The notes beneath the pieces were generated by a model. It saw only the letters and a list, made by a program, of their open reading frames with translations, was not told the DNA's origin and did no database searches. A program made the position numbers and the translations under genes. A stretch of DNA of 64,000 bases from CAYUNE01 sp964446115. GTDB lineage: Bacteria; Desulfobacterota; Desulfobulbia; Desulfobulbales; Desulfobulbaceae. Below, one piece after another: positions 34,578-43,663 of this stretch (position 1 is the first letter of the stretch; each line of letters opens with the position of its first letter). Location of the stretch: positions 75,744-139,743 of the forward strand of contig CAYUNE010000031.1 in assembly GCA_964446115.1 (NCBI GenBank). The letters are read 5' to 3'.

Positions 34578-34891
34578 AATATACGCTCCTCAGCTGTAAA
34601 ACCTTTCCGCTTTCAGTCACGACTCAAAACCATGGAAGTTACTCCAAGGCAAGGGAAAAAGTCAAGTATCCATGGCCATTTTCGGCGGAACGGACCCAAG
34701 CCGGGCAAAATGACGGGAACCGTCCCCGTACCCGTGGCCGCCGGCCGCACAATATAGCGGTTGCGGCAGTTTTCAATCGGGTATAGACTTTGGAAAGAAA
34801 AGCCTGCCCATCTCATACCGGCAAGCTTGACAAACGCGGCGAACTCGGGCACTATCTAGCCATACTTTCAACAAAAGGATACTTACACCGA
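34578..34891. other. 314-base intergenic region between divergent hisS and the nitronate monooxygenase gene
   Basis: No gene seen; the GC-rich open frames here are shadows. It must hold promoters for both flanking genes. TATAGA (about 34784) with TTGCGG 15 bases upstream is a weak candidate for the plus-strand gene. No T-box-like leader could be made out by eye. Confidence 0.4.
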
Positions 34892-35884
34892 ATGAAATTA
34901 CCCGAACTTACCATTGGTCGATTGACAGCGCGCATTCCGCTTGTTCAGGGCGGGATGTCCATCCGGGTCTCCACCTCCGCCCTGGCCGTTCCCGTGGCCG
35001 AGTGCGGCGGCATCGGCACCATCGGCGGCTCCGCCATTCCCATCAGCGAACTCCAGGCGGATATCCGGCGGGCCAAAAAGGCGACATCCGGAATTATCGC
35101 CGTCAACATCATGTTTGCCATGCGGGATTTTTACGACCTGGTGATGGCCTCCATCGAAGCCGGAGTCGATATGATCGTCACCGGCGCCGGATTTTCCCGT
35201 GATATTTTCAAAATCGGCAGACAGCACAACACCCCCATCGTCTCCATTGTCTCATCCCCCGCCTTTGCCAGACTGGCCGAGAAACTCGGGGCCAGCGCCA
35301 TTGTGGTGGAATCCAAGGAGGCAGGGGGGCACCTGGGTACGGACAAACCCCTGCGGGAGATCTTTCCGCCCATCAGAGAGGTGGTCAAGAAGATCCCCCT
35401 CATCGCGGCCGGAGGAATTACAGACGGCTATGAAATGGCTGAGATGATGGATAAATACGGAGCGGACGGCATCCAGATCGCCTCACGCTTCGTGCTCAGC
35501 GAGGAGTGCTCGGTCTCGGACCGTTTCAAGCAGGCCTTCCTTGAGGCTGAAAAGGACGACATCGTCCTCATCAAGTCACCGGTGGGGTTGCCGGGCCGGG
35601 CGGTGAAGACCGCTTTCGTGCGGAGAATCCGCAGCGGCGAAGACCTACGGACCCGGGAATGCAAATACAAGTGCCTCAAAAAATGCGATTACCGTTTCTG
35701 CATCAACGACCGTCTCAACAACGCCTGCGACGGCAATGTCGACGAAGGACTGGTCTTTTCCGGTGAAAACACCTACAAGATGAAGGAGATTCTGCCGGTG
35801 CGGGAAATCTTCAACCGCTTCGTAAGCCAGGCCGAATCCGTCTACAAGGAGGCAAGAGCCACCCTGACCCGGCGTGCCGGATAA
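34892..35884 (+). CDS. Nitronate monooxygenase/FabK-like FMN enzyme
   Basis: A 330-residue FMN-dependent TIM-barrel protein. RIPLVQGGMSIRVST at the start, GIGTIGG, EAGGHLG and LIAAGGITDG with GADGIQIASRF are the flavin- and substrate-site segments of the 2-nitropropane dioxygenase/FabK family. A Cys cluster near the end (CKYKCLKKCDYRFC) is typical of the anaerobe subgroup and suggests a metal site. Either nitronate oxidation or enoyl reduction is possible; the family is often misnamed. I choose the ATG at 34892; the longer frame has no support. Confidence 0.82.
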   Translation: MKLPELTIGRLTARIPLVQGGMSIRVSTSALAVPVAECGGIGTIGGSAIPISELQADIRRAKKATSGIIAVNIMFAMRDFYDLVMASIEAGVDMIVTGAGFSRDIFKIGRQHNTPIVSIVSSPAFARLAEKLGASAIVVESKEAGGHLGTDKPLREIFPPIREVVKKIPLIAAGGITDGYEMAEMMDKYGADGIQIASRFVLSEECSVSDRFKQAFLEAEKDDIVLIKSPVGLPGRAVKTAFVRRIRSGEDLRTRECKYKCLKKCDYRFCINDRLNNACDGNVDEGLVFSGENTYKMKEILPVREIFNRFVSQAESVYKEARATLTRRAG

Positions 35885-35987
35885 TGGTTCCATGTCCCGC
35901 CGCACGTTGCCGGCCCCACCTGCCGTTGCTACAGTTTCATGCTCCCAGTTCAACCTCTCCTGACCCATTGAAATCTTGTCATCAGTG

Positions 35988-37367
35988 ATGCCCGCCCGGG
36001 AAACAGATACCATACCGACCGGGGCGCCGGCGCCGGTCGGTTTCGCCCCCCGCATCGTTCCGGAAGCCGATCATCCCATCCGCAGGAACCACATTGACCG
36101 GGAAGCCCTCAAGGTTCTCTATCGCCTCCGGGATGCCGGTTTTGCCGGCTACCTGGTGGGAGGCGGTGTCCGCGATATCTATCTCGGGAAAAAACCGAAA
36201 GATTTTGATATCAGTACCGATGCCCGTCCCGGCCAGCTGCGAAAACTTTTCCGCAACAGCCGCACCATCGGTCGCCGTTTCCGGCTGGTCCAGGTCTACT
36301 TTCGCGGCGGCAAGATCATCGAGGTCTCCACCCTGCGCTCCCAGAGCGACGTACAGGAAGGCAAGGATGACGACCGGGTGCTGCCCAGCAACAACACCTT
36401 CGGCACCCTGGAAGAAGATGCCTTCAGACGTGATCTCACCGTAAATTCACTCTTTTACGAAATAGAGAATTCAACCATTATCGACTACGTGGGAGGAGTC
36501 CGGGACCTGGAAAACGGCATCATCCGTATTGTCGGTGATCCGGTGCGGAGAATCACCAGGGACCCTGTACGCATGATGCGGGCCATCCGCCACGGAGCCA
36601 GAAACAACTTCGCCATCGACGACGCCACCTGGCAGGCCATCATCGATAACCGTGACAAGCTCACCCTCTGTCCGCCTTCCCGGATCAGGGATGAACTGCT
36701 CAAGGACCTGCGCGGCGGCTGCAGCAGGGCCTGGTTTAAACTGGCCCTTGAAAGCGGTCTATTTTTCACCCTGTTGCCCTTTTACGATGAGATGATGAAC
36801 AACGCTCACAACGGCGATGTGGGCGCAATGATCAGCGCCAACCTCAAAGTCCTTGACCGGTTGCTGGGCGCAGGCATGAGGCAACGGCTGGAGGTCGACA
36901 TTCCCGATCACATTCTGCTCGCCTTCCTGCTGGCTCCCTGGGCCATTGTCCGCTTCGAACTGATGAAGAGAGTTCCCAAGGGTCCGGATCACCACCGGTT
37001 GCTCGGCGATGTCCGATCCGGACTGAGCACGATCATCGGCGATCGCTTCCACCTCAGGAGGCTGGCCAAGGAGGAAATCGCCCGCCTGCTTGTCAACCTG
37101 CCGCTTTTCCGGATGCACCGGCGCAACAACTCCTGGCCAAAATGGTTACGGCGGAAAAGCTATTTCCCTGATTCTTCGAGATTCTTCCAGCTTTACCAGG
37201 AGGCGAACGGCGGGGAGAAGGTCGATCCCCAGCTGTTTATGAAAAAGGGTGCAAAAAAACGCCGGGTACTCACCATCACAGGCGGCCCCAACCGTTCTTC
37301 CGGCCGGCACCGTGCCGTACAGCCGGCGTTTTCCTCCCAGCGACGCGGGGTGTTCGGGCTAAAGTAG
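35988..37367 (+). CDS. pcnB: Poly(A) polymerase (PcnB type)
   Basis: A class II tRNA nucleotidyltransferase-superfamily enzyme that adds 3' poly(A) tails to RNA. GYLVGGGVRDIYLGKKPKDF carries the catalytic DxD (FDIST). RNSRTIGRRFRLVQVYF is the signature that separates PcnB from CCA-adding enzymes. The C-terminus is basic and extended (KKGAKKRRVL, SSGRHRAV), as in other PcnB proteins. The ATG at 35988 is used; a TTG at 35976 is possible. Its last 9 bases overlap the convergent pgeF. Confidence 0.92.
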   Translation: MPARETDTIPTGAPAPVGFAPRIVPEADHPIRRNHIDREALKVLYRLRDAGFAGYLVGGGVRDIYLGKKPKDFDISTDARPGQLRKLFRNSRTIGRRFRLVQVYFRGGKIIEVSTLRSQSDVQEGKDDDRVLPSNNTFGTLEEDAFRRDLTVNSLFYEIENSTIIDYVGGVRDLENGIIRIVGDPVRRITRDPVRMMRAIRHGARNNFAIDDATWQAIIDNRDKLTLCPPSRIRDELLKDLRGGCSRAWFKLALESGLFFTLLPFYDEMMNNAHNGDVGAMISANLKVLDRLLGAGMRQRLEVDIPDHILLAFLLAPWAIVRFELMKRVPKGPDHHRLLGDVRSGLSTIIGDRFHLRRLAKEEIARLLVNLPLFRMHRRNNSWPKWLRRKSYFPDSSRFFQLYQEANGGEKVDPQLFMKKGAKKRRVLTITGGPNRSSGRHRAVQPAFSSQRRGVFGLK

Positions 37368-38198
37368 GGTGATCCGATCGGCCATGCACCGATTTTCCCA
37401 TAAGGGCCCGCCGCCCTTCTCCCGCAACGCGATAACCGAACAACCCCGGCCACAGGTTTTCAGGCCTTTTTTCACGCTGCGGCGGTGGGAAAAAAAATCG
37501 CTGTCACATGCCGTGCAAACCCCGCTCACCTCGATGTGTTCCTCCTGCACTCCCGCAGCCACCAGTTGATCGCGGCTGATCTCCCAGAAGTTGAAATGAT
37601 TTTCCCCTTCCAGAAAACGACAAAAATCCTCCGGCAGCTCAGTGCCGTGGTGAATGAACTCCGCGCAGCAAGGTCCCAGGGAAGGGCTGATAACAACCAG
37701 TAGATCTGCTGGATCCGTGTGAAAAACGCGCTGCATCTCCTGAACGGTTTTGGCGATAATATTGCGAACACTTCCCCGCCAGCCGCAGTGAACGGCGGCA
37801 ATGACCTTTTTTCGGGGATCGTGCAGCAACAATGCCTGGCAGTCGGCCTGCTGAATCATCAGGCCGATTCCCCGGCTGGAGGTGATCACGGCATCACAGC
37901 CGATATGATCGTCCATGACGGAATTTCCCTCGACGGCGACCGCAATCCGGTCTCCGTGTACCTGGTCAAGGGCGACCAGGGAGGAAAGGCCGAGAAGCTG
38001 CTGGACCACCATGCGGTTTAACACCACGTTTCCCGGATTATCGCCCACCCCGAAACCGACATTGAGGGCATAATGGGGAGCCTCGCTGTATCCTCCGAAA
38101 CGGGCGAACATGCCGTGGGTGATGGTGTCGGCATCAAACAGTGAACTTTCCAGGAGGATGAGGGGTTTGATGTAGTATGATTCTCGTCGGGATATCAT
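37359..38198 (-). CDS. pgeF: Peptidoglycan editing factor (YfiH/laccase-domain)
   Basis: A 279-residue purine-nucleoside/peptidoglycan-editing protein of the Cu-oxidase_4 family. The metal site is formed by LDQVHGD, QQADCQALLL and AAVHCGWRGSV, with SPSLGPCCAEF after it. The ATG at 38196-38198 begins MISRRES; the open frame upstream lies in a terminator hairpin and is rejected. It prevents misincorporation into the stem peptide in E. coli. It lies downstream of the DUF3373 gene, beyond that gene's terminator. Confidence 0.93.
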   Translation of the reverse strand: MISRRESYYIKPLILLESSLFDADTITHGMFARFGGYSEAPHYALNVGFGVGDNPGNVVLNRMVVQQLLGLSSLVALDQVHGDRIAVAVEGNSVMDDHIGCDAVITSSRGIGLMIQQADCQALLLHDPRKKVIAAVHCGWRGSVRNIIAKTVQEMQRVFHTDPADLLVVISPSLGPCCAEFIHHGTELPEDFCRFLEGENHFNFWEISRDQLVAAGVQEEHIEVSGVCTACDSDFFSHRRSVKKGLKTCGRGCSVIALREKGGGPLWENRCMADRITLL

Positions 38199-38205
38199 GG
38201 GCGAC

Positions 38206-38241
38206 AAAAAAAAGGGAGAAACTCCGGTCGGAGTTTCTCCC
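38206..38241 (-). terminator. Terminator of the DUF3373 porin gene
   Basis: GGGAGAAACTCC / GGAGTTTCTCCC, a 12-bp perfect stem with a 4-base loop, followed on the minus strand by eight T. A shorter T tract also exists on the plus strand. Confidence 0.9.
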
Positions 38242-38273
38242 CTTTTCAAGTACGGTTGGACCTGGATCTTCGC

Positions 38274-40031
38274 TTAGAAGAAGGCCTCAAAGGTCAGGTA
38301 TACCTGATCCATGTCGTCAAGAGCCGGGAAGAACTGGGCGTTGAGCGGATCACTCGCCAGTTCGTCGACATCGACCGGAGCACCAAGCCAGCTGCCGCTG
38401 CCGGTGTAGTCATACTGATAATGCTGGTAACCCAGACGAACAAAGGTCTTGGCATACTTGGAAATCGCCTCGCCTGTGGGCAGGTCGTAGACCAGATAGA
38501 TCTCGCCCACATGACCCCGGGTGTTGAGCTTGGACAGATAGAGATCGTCGTGACCGGGAGCCATGCCCACCCAGTACTGGGAACCGTAGTTGTATTCCAG
38601 GCCGAGCTTGAGGCCCACATTGGGAATATCATACCGGATACCGGCATAGACCGAGTAGCCGTCTTCCTTGTCAAGGTCCGCCCACCAGGAACCGAGCAGG
38701 CTGTTGCCCAGTTCGTCATATCCCTTGGGATCGGTCCGGCTCCAGCCCAGGGAGACGAAGTAGTTGAGATCCGCCACCTTGTCGTTGTAGACAATGCTGG
38801 TGTGCAGAATGTTGCCCAGGTTGGTCTTGTCGAGGATGCCGTTGCCGGCGACCACGCCCGCCATTTCAAGCGGATTGGGGAAGGTGACGCCATCCGGAGT
38901 ATTCACCAGGTTGGCGGCCAGGAAGGACTGAATGTTCAGGAAGCGGTGTCCTTTGGAAAAGACATCCCAGCTGAACCCGGCAAAGTCCATATCGTTGAGA
39001 GGATCACTGGTGTACATCGGAGTGGGGCCGTGATATTCCAGGCCGTCTTCGAAACCGCGACCATAGCAGAAACGGATGCGGCCGCTTCCCAGATCCTCGT
39101 TGCCCCAGCTATAGGCGTATCCGAGGGAAATTCCGTCAAAGGGATAGTTCATGTAGTTGACCGGCGTAGCCTGGCGCTTGTCCAGTCCGAGGCGGAACTG
39201 GCCTGGAGGGCCGTCGGTTGTGGGCCGGCGACCGATGGAGAACCACATGGGCAGACCGGCGACATTGTTCCAGTTGACAAAGGCACGGTCAACCCGCAGG
39301 GCGTTGTCGGTGGGCTGGCGGGTGGAGTTGCCGTCCCAGCTGAATCCATCCAGGGTGAAGGGACCGCCGCCGGTGGGATTGCTTTGCATTCCCCAGGCTT
39401 TGTACATGGCAAGCCGTCCCTTGAACTCGACGTTCTCGGTGGCTTTGACCCGCATATTGATACGCAGCCGGTTGGTCCACATGGTCTCGTTTTCCCATTC
39501 CTGGGCGGGATCAGGCATCAGTCCCATCATCTGGAACATACCGGCCCGCATCTGCGGGCTGAACATCTTCATGCCCATGGTGGCCATCCTGATCTGCTCC
39601 ACGGTGTACGGGCCGGGTCCCATGCCGAAACCGCCCATGGAACGCGGCATGGGCAGGGCCATTGCCATACCCTGGGTAATGGCACCGGCGGAATAGGAGG
39701 GCATGGTGTTACCGTTCATGTAATCGACACGGGAACGAAAGTCACCGAACAGCTTGAAACGGGCGGCCAGATCCCATGCCTCCGATTTCTCGTCGATCAG
39801 GTCATCAAGGTCGCCGACTTTTTCATCCACGGCGCCCACCTTGCTGTCCATCTTCCCCAATGCCTCTTTCTGCCTGGCGAGCTGAGCTTTCAGTTCGTCG
39901 AGCTGGCGGGAAAGATCATTCACCTTTCTTTCAAGATCCTGCGGCAGCGCTCCCGGACCGGAACTGGCTGCAGCCACACCCGGAAGAGCGATAAGTCCGG
40001 CAAGAGCCAGGAGTGAAAATTTTTTAACCAT
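38274..40031 (-). CDS. DUF3373-type outer-membrane protein
   Basis: A 585-residue outer-membrane barrel. A signal peptide (KFSLLALAGLIALPGVAAA), then a coiled coil (LERKVNDLSRQLDELKAQ and on, residues about 30-85), then a beta-rich barrel (alternating aromatic strands such as RIRFCYGRGFEDGLEYHG) that ends in Phe, the barrel-assembly signal. A Met-rich stretch (GMAMALPMPRSMGG, about 120-170) is unusual. DUF3373 proteins are common in Desulfobacterota; their cargo is not known. A good ribosome site (AAGGAGAAGG) precedes the ATG at 40031. It is monocistronic, with a terminator at 38206-38241. Confidence 0.87.
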   Translation of the reverse strand: MVKKFSLLALAGLIALPGVAAASSGPGALPQDLERKVNDLSRQLDELKAQLARQKEALGKMDSKVGAVDEKVGDLDDLIDEKSEAWDLAARFKLFGDFRSRVDYMNGNTMPSYSAGAITQGMAMALPMPRSMGGFGMGPGPYTVEQIRMATMGMKMFSPQMRAGMFQMMGLMPDPAQEWENETMWTNRLRINMRVKATENVEFKGRLAMYKAWGMQSNPTGGGPFTLDGFSWDGNSTRQPTDNALRVDRAFVNWNNVAGLPMWFSIGRRPTTDGPPGQFRLGLDKRQATPVNYMNYPFDGISLGYAYSWGNEDLGSGRIRFCYGRGFEDGLEYHGPTPMYTSDPLNDMDFAGFSWDVFSKGHRFLNIQSFLAANLVNTPDGVTFPNPLEMAGVVAGNGILDKTNLGNILHTSIVYNDKVADLNYFVSLGWSRTDPKGYDELGNSLLGSWWADLDKEDGYSVYAGIRYDIPNVGLKLGLEYNYGSQYWVGMAPGHDDLYLSKLNTRGHVGEIYLVYDLPTGEAISKYAKTFVRLGYQHYQYDYTGSGSWLGAPVDVDELASDPLNAQFFPALDDMDQVYLTFEAFF

Positions 40032-40270
40032 GAGCCTTCTCCTTTTTTCATTTATTATTCATAAAAGCATCCCGCCCGCTGTCCAAGTCGCCGGGATGCG
40101 ACAACTGGGCATACTCTGGGGATACTTTTCAACCGAGTTCAATTTTTTGTACTGCATTTGATTCCGTTTGTCAACCCGATTACAAGAAAAAGGTAGGCTC
40201 CAGCAGCAAGACGGGAGTTTTTCCTTTTTTCCGCCGCCCGAGCCCCTGCCACCGGCAGAAGGCGGCAACG

Positions 40271-40310
40271 GGCGCCGGGCCTGTTTTCACCTGTCCGGCG
40301 CCTCTTTTTT
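40271..40310 (+). terminator. Terminator-like hairpin on the plus strand with no plus-strand gene
   Basis: GGCGCCGG / CCGGCGCC stem with a 16-base loop followed by TCTTTTTT on the plus strand. All genes in this stretch are on the minus strand, so it would end an unseen plus-strand RNA, or the hairpin alone ends mutM transcription. Confidence 0.5.
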
Positions 40311-40362
40311 GTAACCGGTCACAGGTAGCGCAGATTTGCTGAAATCTCTCCCGGCCGCTATA
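40311..40362 (+). repeat. Half-copy of a dispersed palindromic repeat
   Basis: GTAACCGGTCACAGGT, then GCAGATTTGC, then CTCTCCCGGCCGCTATA: the same blocks, in the same order and spacing, as one arm of the palindrome at 62214-62319 (read in reverse). Only one arm is present. Confidence 0.7.
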
Positions 40363-40409
40363 TCCCCACCATGCGACCGGGTGAGATCGGTGAAGATGCG
40401 GCACCCGGC

Positions 40410-41252
40410 TCAATTCCCTCTTTTTCTCTGACACTCGGGGCAGAAAAAGGTGGAACGCCCGGCCAGGACAATTTTTTGTATCGGAGCAGAGCACCGTTTG
40501 CACGGCTTACCGCTCCGGTTGTACACATTGAGACTGAGCTGGAAATATCCGGGCCTGCCGCTGCTGGAGACAAAATCCGCAATGGTCGTTCCTCCGCCGG
40601 CTATTGCCGCTTCCAGGGTCCGACGGCAACAGGTGACGACCCGCCGCCATTGTTTCTCCTGAATGATATTCACCGGCGTTTCCGGATGCAGGCCGGCACC
40701 AAAGAGGATCTCGCAGACGTAGATATTGCCGAGACCCGCCACCACCCCCTGGTCCAGCAGAAAATTTTTCACCGGTCTGAGGCGTTTCCCGGCAAGATGC
40801 CGCAAATGGCGGCTGCTAAAAGCATCACTGAAAGGTTCGGGTCCGGTCCGGGCGAAAAAATCCACCCGGAGTCGGTCGGCGGCAGGTGCGGGCCAGACCA
40901 GAATCATACCGAAACGACGGGCATCATGATAGCGGAGCTCCAGGCCGTTATCCAGCTCCAGGCAAAGATGATCATGGGGCGCCGTGGCGGCCCGGACGGC
41001 AAAAAGCCCCAGGGTGCCGCTCATGCCGAGATGCACCACCAGAACGGTGCCGTCTTCCATGCTCACCAACAGGTACTTGGCCCGCCGTTGCACCGTAAGG
41101 ATGGTGGAGCCCGTGATCCATCGGCGAAGCTCCCGCCGCGGCAGGGGACGCCGCAGCGACTTTCCGCTCCAGCGTACGGCGACGATGCGACAGCCGGGCA
41201 GATGACGGAGCAGCCCCTGTCTGGTGACTTCCACTTCGGGTAACTCAGGCAC
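40410..41252 (-). CDS. mutM: Formamidopyrimidine-DNA glycosylase
   Basis: A 280-residue Fpg/MutM base-excision enzyme that removes 8-oxoguanine and opened purines. The mature N-terminus PELPEVEV (catalytic Pro after Met removal) follows the GTG at 41252. VVHLGMSGTL, YHDARRFG and the zinc finger (CKRCSAPIQKIVLAGR, then CPECQ) complete the signature. The longer frame upstream is not coding in this frame; the start overlaps the upstream phosphopantetheinyl transferase by 8 bases, so the two are coupled. Confidence 0.96.
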   Translation of the reverse strand: MPELPEVEVTRQGLLRHLPGCRIVAVRWSGKSLRRPLPRRELRRWITGSTILTVQRRAKYLLVSMEDGTVLVVHLGMSGTLGLFAVRAATAPHDHLCLELDNGLELRYHDARRFGMILVWPAPAADRLRVDFFARTGPEPFSDAFSSRHLRHLAGKRLRPVKNFLLDQGVVAGLGNIYVCEILFGAGLHPETPVNIIQEKQWRRVVTCCRRTLEAAIAGGGTTIADFVSSSGRPGYFQLSLNVYNRSGKPCKRCSAPIQKIVLAGRSTFFCPECQRKRGN

Positions 41253-42069
41253 GGCGGGACCGATGAACAATGTGGGCAAGGGTATAGCCCTGAAACAGGG
41301 CCACATGGACATCCGCGGCCGAGAGCGGATCACGGCGGTATTCGATGCGGAAACCCAGGGTGGAGGCCGCCTGGATACGTCGCAGACGGATATCCGCAAA
41401 CCCGGGGGGCTGATCCCGGCAAAGGGATTTCTTATAGGCCTCTTTGGCCGACCAGAGCAAACAGAGCCGTTGCAGCCGTCCGCAGAAGGGTTCGAGATGC
41501 TCGGCCAACAGGCGGATCTCATCCTCGTCGGCAAAACGCGATACCACCTTCTTAAGCCGCGAAGTGATGTTTTGCAGATCCACTCCACAGCTGTATCGAT
41601 GATGGGCCATGGCAACCGCATAGTCTCCGCTGTGGGAGATGGAAACGTGCGCCGCCGTCGTCATGGTACCGAGAATCACCAGGGGCCGACGATCCGGGGC
41701 CGGCAGGATTTCAGGATATCCGGCCTGCTCCTCCCTCTTCCCGCCGCCATCGTCAAAAATCCGGCCCAACGCCGTCTTGGCTGCCAGGCGACCGCCGATC
41801 CACTCAAGCTTGCGGCGGAACCGCGAATAGGAATGGAAAATGTCCAGCTCACGGGCGCTGAAAAGGGAAAAGATCTTCTCCCTGGAGGCTCCGCGGGCCA
41901 GCAACGGCTCTAAGGCGGCAAGCCGGACAAGGCTCAGGCAGGCAGCACGGTGCGGTTGGATCATCCGGGAAAAAACGGCCGCCTCCGGGGCCAGGGGATC
42001 GCAATGGGGAAAAAATTCCTCCAGGTCCCCGCCGCCGTCCTTCCATGAACGCCGACTATTTGTTGTCAT
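41245..42069 (-). CDS. 4'-Phosphopantetheinyl transferase (Sfp type)
   Basis: A 274-residue Sfp-type transferase that puts the phosphopantetheine arm of CoA onto acyl or peptidyl carrier proteins. Motifs: AHVSISHSGDYAVA, YSCGVDLQ (the Mg-binding GVD) and LLWSAKEAYKKSL (WxxKEA). The size is that of Sfp rather than AcpS (about 120). No carrier protein or synthase is nearby, so its target is unknown. The ATG at 42067-42069 has AGG 6 bases upstream. Coupled to mutM. Confidence 0.88.
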   Translation of the reverse strand: MTTNSRRSWKDGGGDLEEFFPHCDPLAPEAAVFSRMIQPHRAACLSLVRLAALEPLLARGASREKIFSLFSARELDIFHSYSRFRRKLEWIGGRLAAKTALGRIFDDGGGKREEQAGYPEILPAPDRRPLVILGTMTTAAHVSISHSGDYAVAMAHHRYSCGVDLQNITSRLKKVVSRFADEDEIRLLAEHLEPFCGRLQRLCLLWSAKEAYKKSLCRDQPPGFADIRLRRIQAASTLGFRIEYRRDPLSAADVHVALFQGYTLAHIVHRSRRA

Positions 42070-42141
42070 GTTTGCCTGACCGGGTATAATACGTTTTTCT
42101 GAAAAAAGAGGAGGCATCGTCCTTATCTCTCAAGTGACCTC

Positions 42142-42169
42142 CATAATCCCAAAAACCAGTCACAGGGGG
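42142..42169. repeat. CATAATCCC / ACCAGTCACAGGGG words without an intervening hairpin
   Basis: CATAATCCCAAAAACCAGT followed directly by CACAGGGGG. The same words flank a 39-base hairpin at 24088-24152. It lies in the gap between the phosphopantetheinyl transferase gene and cvpA. Confidence 0.45.
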
Positions 42170-42227
42170 CTTCCCCCACGCTGTCAGGCTGGAGTTCTGC
42201 TGAACCAATGACAACAATTTTCCGGTT

Positions 42228-42797
42228 ATGATACCTTCTCCGGGTCAATGTACCCTTTTTGACGCCTTTGTCTGTCTGCTCTTTGTGATATTTATCATCC
42301 GCGGTGTCTGGGTGGGCTTTATCCGGCAGATCGCCTCGCTCCTTGGTCTTGTCGGCGGCTATCTGCTCGCCGCCAGGTACGGCGGGCTGCTGGCCCCTTA
42401 TGTGGGCCTGGTCGTTACGGATGCAAAAATCAACTTCCTCATCAGTTTCGCCATCTGTTTCCTGGCAACCGTCGTACTCATCGTCATGATCGGCAGGGGC
42501 CTGCGCAAGGTGATGGAAATATCCTTTCTCGGCTGGTTCGACCGTCTCCTGGGCGTCTGCCTCGGTGGGGCCAAGGCCTTTATGGTGGCCTGTATCATCT
42601 ACATGGTGCTGGCCGCCACAATCTCCGGGACCAACGACCTTTTGCGTTCGTCCTGCACCACCCCCTATTTACACCTGGGGGCCGACTATCTGCAACAGTT
42701 TATCGGAGACCGGCAACTCCGGGAGCGTTTTCTTCCCAAAAAACCGGCCATTGAACCGGAATCCGTTCTGTCCGGGCAGAAAAAGAAAACCATCTAG
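42228..42797 (+). CDS. cvpA: CvpA family membrane protein
   Basis: A 189-residue inner-membrane protein with four hydrophobic segments (residues about 10-30, 30-55, 65-90, 105-130) and the family's Gly-rich turns (RGVWVGFIRQIASLLGLVGGY). CvpA supports envelope homeostasis and colicin V production in E. coli. The polar C-terminus (KKPAIEPESVLSG) is short. The UPF0280 gene follows after 26 bases. No ribosome site is obvious. Confidence 0.88.
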   Translation: MIPSPGQCTLFDAFVCLLFVIFIIRGVWVGFIRQIASLLGLVGGYLLAARYGGLLAPYVGLVVTDAKINFLISFAICFLATVVLIVMIGRGLRKVMEISFLGWFDRLLGVCLGGAKAFMVACIIYMVLAATISGTNDLLRSSCTTPYLHLGADYLQQFIGDRQLRERFLPKKPAIEPESVLSGQKKKTI

Positions 42798-42823
42798 GCC
42801 GGAGTCGGCCGCCTCCGGTCGTT

Positions 42824-43600
42824 ATGAAACGAAAACGAGGAAAACGGCGAAAAAAACCTCCGCTCTCCTATCGGAAACGCAAATACAGGCAGATAGCCGA
42901 GCAGGCGGATCTTGTCTCCTCCTATGTGCAGGTCAGGGAAACCGATCTGCATGTCCTGGCTCCCAACCCGGTGGATGAAGCTGTCTTCTCCGCCGTGATC
43001 CGCTACCGTACCCAGCTGGAAAACTATATCCTCCGCCATCCCGGCTTTGTCGACTCCCTCCTGCCCCTGCCCTCCGATCCCATGGCGCCGCCGCTGGTCA
43101 GGGAGATGATACGGGCTGCGGCGATTGCCGGAGTAGGCCCCATGGCCGCGGTGGCCGGGGTGCTGGCGGAGTTCGTGGGTCGGGATCTGCTGGCGGCGGG
43201 ACAGGAAGAGGTGATTGTTGAAAACGGCGGCGACATCTTCCTGGCCAGGCAGCGGGACTGTACCGTTTCCATCTTTGCAGGGGAATCGCCGTTGAGCGGC
43301 CGGGTCGGGGTTGCCGTCGCCTGTGACGGCATGCCCCTGGGGGTATGCTGTTCATCGGCCAGCGTGGGCCATTCGCTGAGCCTGGGACAGGCGGATGCCG
43401 TGGTGGTGATCGCCAAATCCACCGCCGTTGCCGACGCCGCCGCCACCAGAATCGGCAACGAGGTACGGGAGACAGGCAGCCGCAAATCCCTTGAGAACGC
43501 CCTGGCGGTTGCCCGCGATATGGACACGATCAGCGGAGTTGCCATTATAGCGGATGAAAGGCTCGGCGCCTGGGGCGAGGTGGAACTGGTCCGCCTATGA
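42824..43600 (+). CDS. UPF0280 family protein (ApbE-related)
   Basis: A 258-residue protein of the UPF0280 group, distantly related to the flavin transferase ApbE. It starts with a very basic segment (KRKRGKRRKKPPLSYRKRK). The conserved core PMAAVAGVLAEFVG, VENGGDIFL and SVGHSLSLGQADAVVV is intact. Function not established; it is common in anaerobes and methanogens. It may be co-transcribed with cvpA. tRNA-Cys follows on the other strand. Confidence 0.85.
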   Translation: MKRKRGKRRKKPPLSYRKRKYRQIAEQADLVSSYVQVRETDLHVLAPNPVDEAVFSAVIRYRTQLENYILRHPGFVDSLLPLPSDPMAPPLVREMIRAAAIAGVGPMAAVAGVLAEFVGRDLLAAGQEEVIVENGGDIFLARQRDCTVSIFAGESPLSGRVGVAVACDGMPLGVCCSSASVGHSLSLGQADAVVVIAKSTAVADAAATRIGNEVRETGSRKSLENALAVARDMDTISGVAIIADERLGAWGEVELVRL

Positions 43601-43618
43601 ATACGCAGGGACCGGAAC

Positions 43619-43653
43619 AAAAAAAAGGGGCTTGCGGAAAAAACGCAAGCCCC
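43619..43653 (-). terminator. Terminator of tRNA-Cys
   Basis: GGGGCTTGCG / CGCAAGCCCC, a 10-bp perfect stem with a 7-base loop, followed on the minus strand by eight T. Confidence 0.9.
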
Positions 43654-43663
43654 GACATATCGC

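Larger units (their letters stand above)
40032..40409. other. 378-base intergenic region between mutM and the DUF3373 gene
   Basis: No gene seen. It contains the leader and promoter of the DUF3373 gene (AT-rich stretch about 40040-40200), a hairpin followed by T residues on the plus strand (40271-40310), and a 52-base half-copy of a palindromic repeat (40311-40362) whose full copy lies before nadA. Confidence 0.6.

Noticed and set aside
31746..34757. Two long plus-strand frames opposite aspS and hisS
   Set aside because: Both synthetases show full class II motifs on the minus strand.
38199..38249. N-terminal extension of pgeF
   Set aside because: It lies inside the porin terminator hairpin.
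38256..40016. Plus-strand open frame of 586 codons opposite the DUF3373 gene
   Set aside because: The minus frame has a signal peptide, coiled coil, barrel ending in Phe, a ribosome site and a terminator.
41253..41621. N-terminal extension of mutM
   Set aside because: Fpg enzymes need Pro directly after the start Met, which fixes the start at 41252; the upstream part overlaps the phosphopantetheinyl transferase in another frame.
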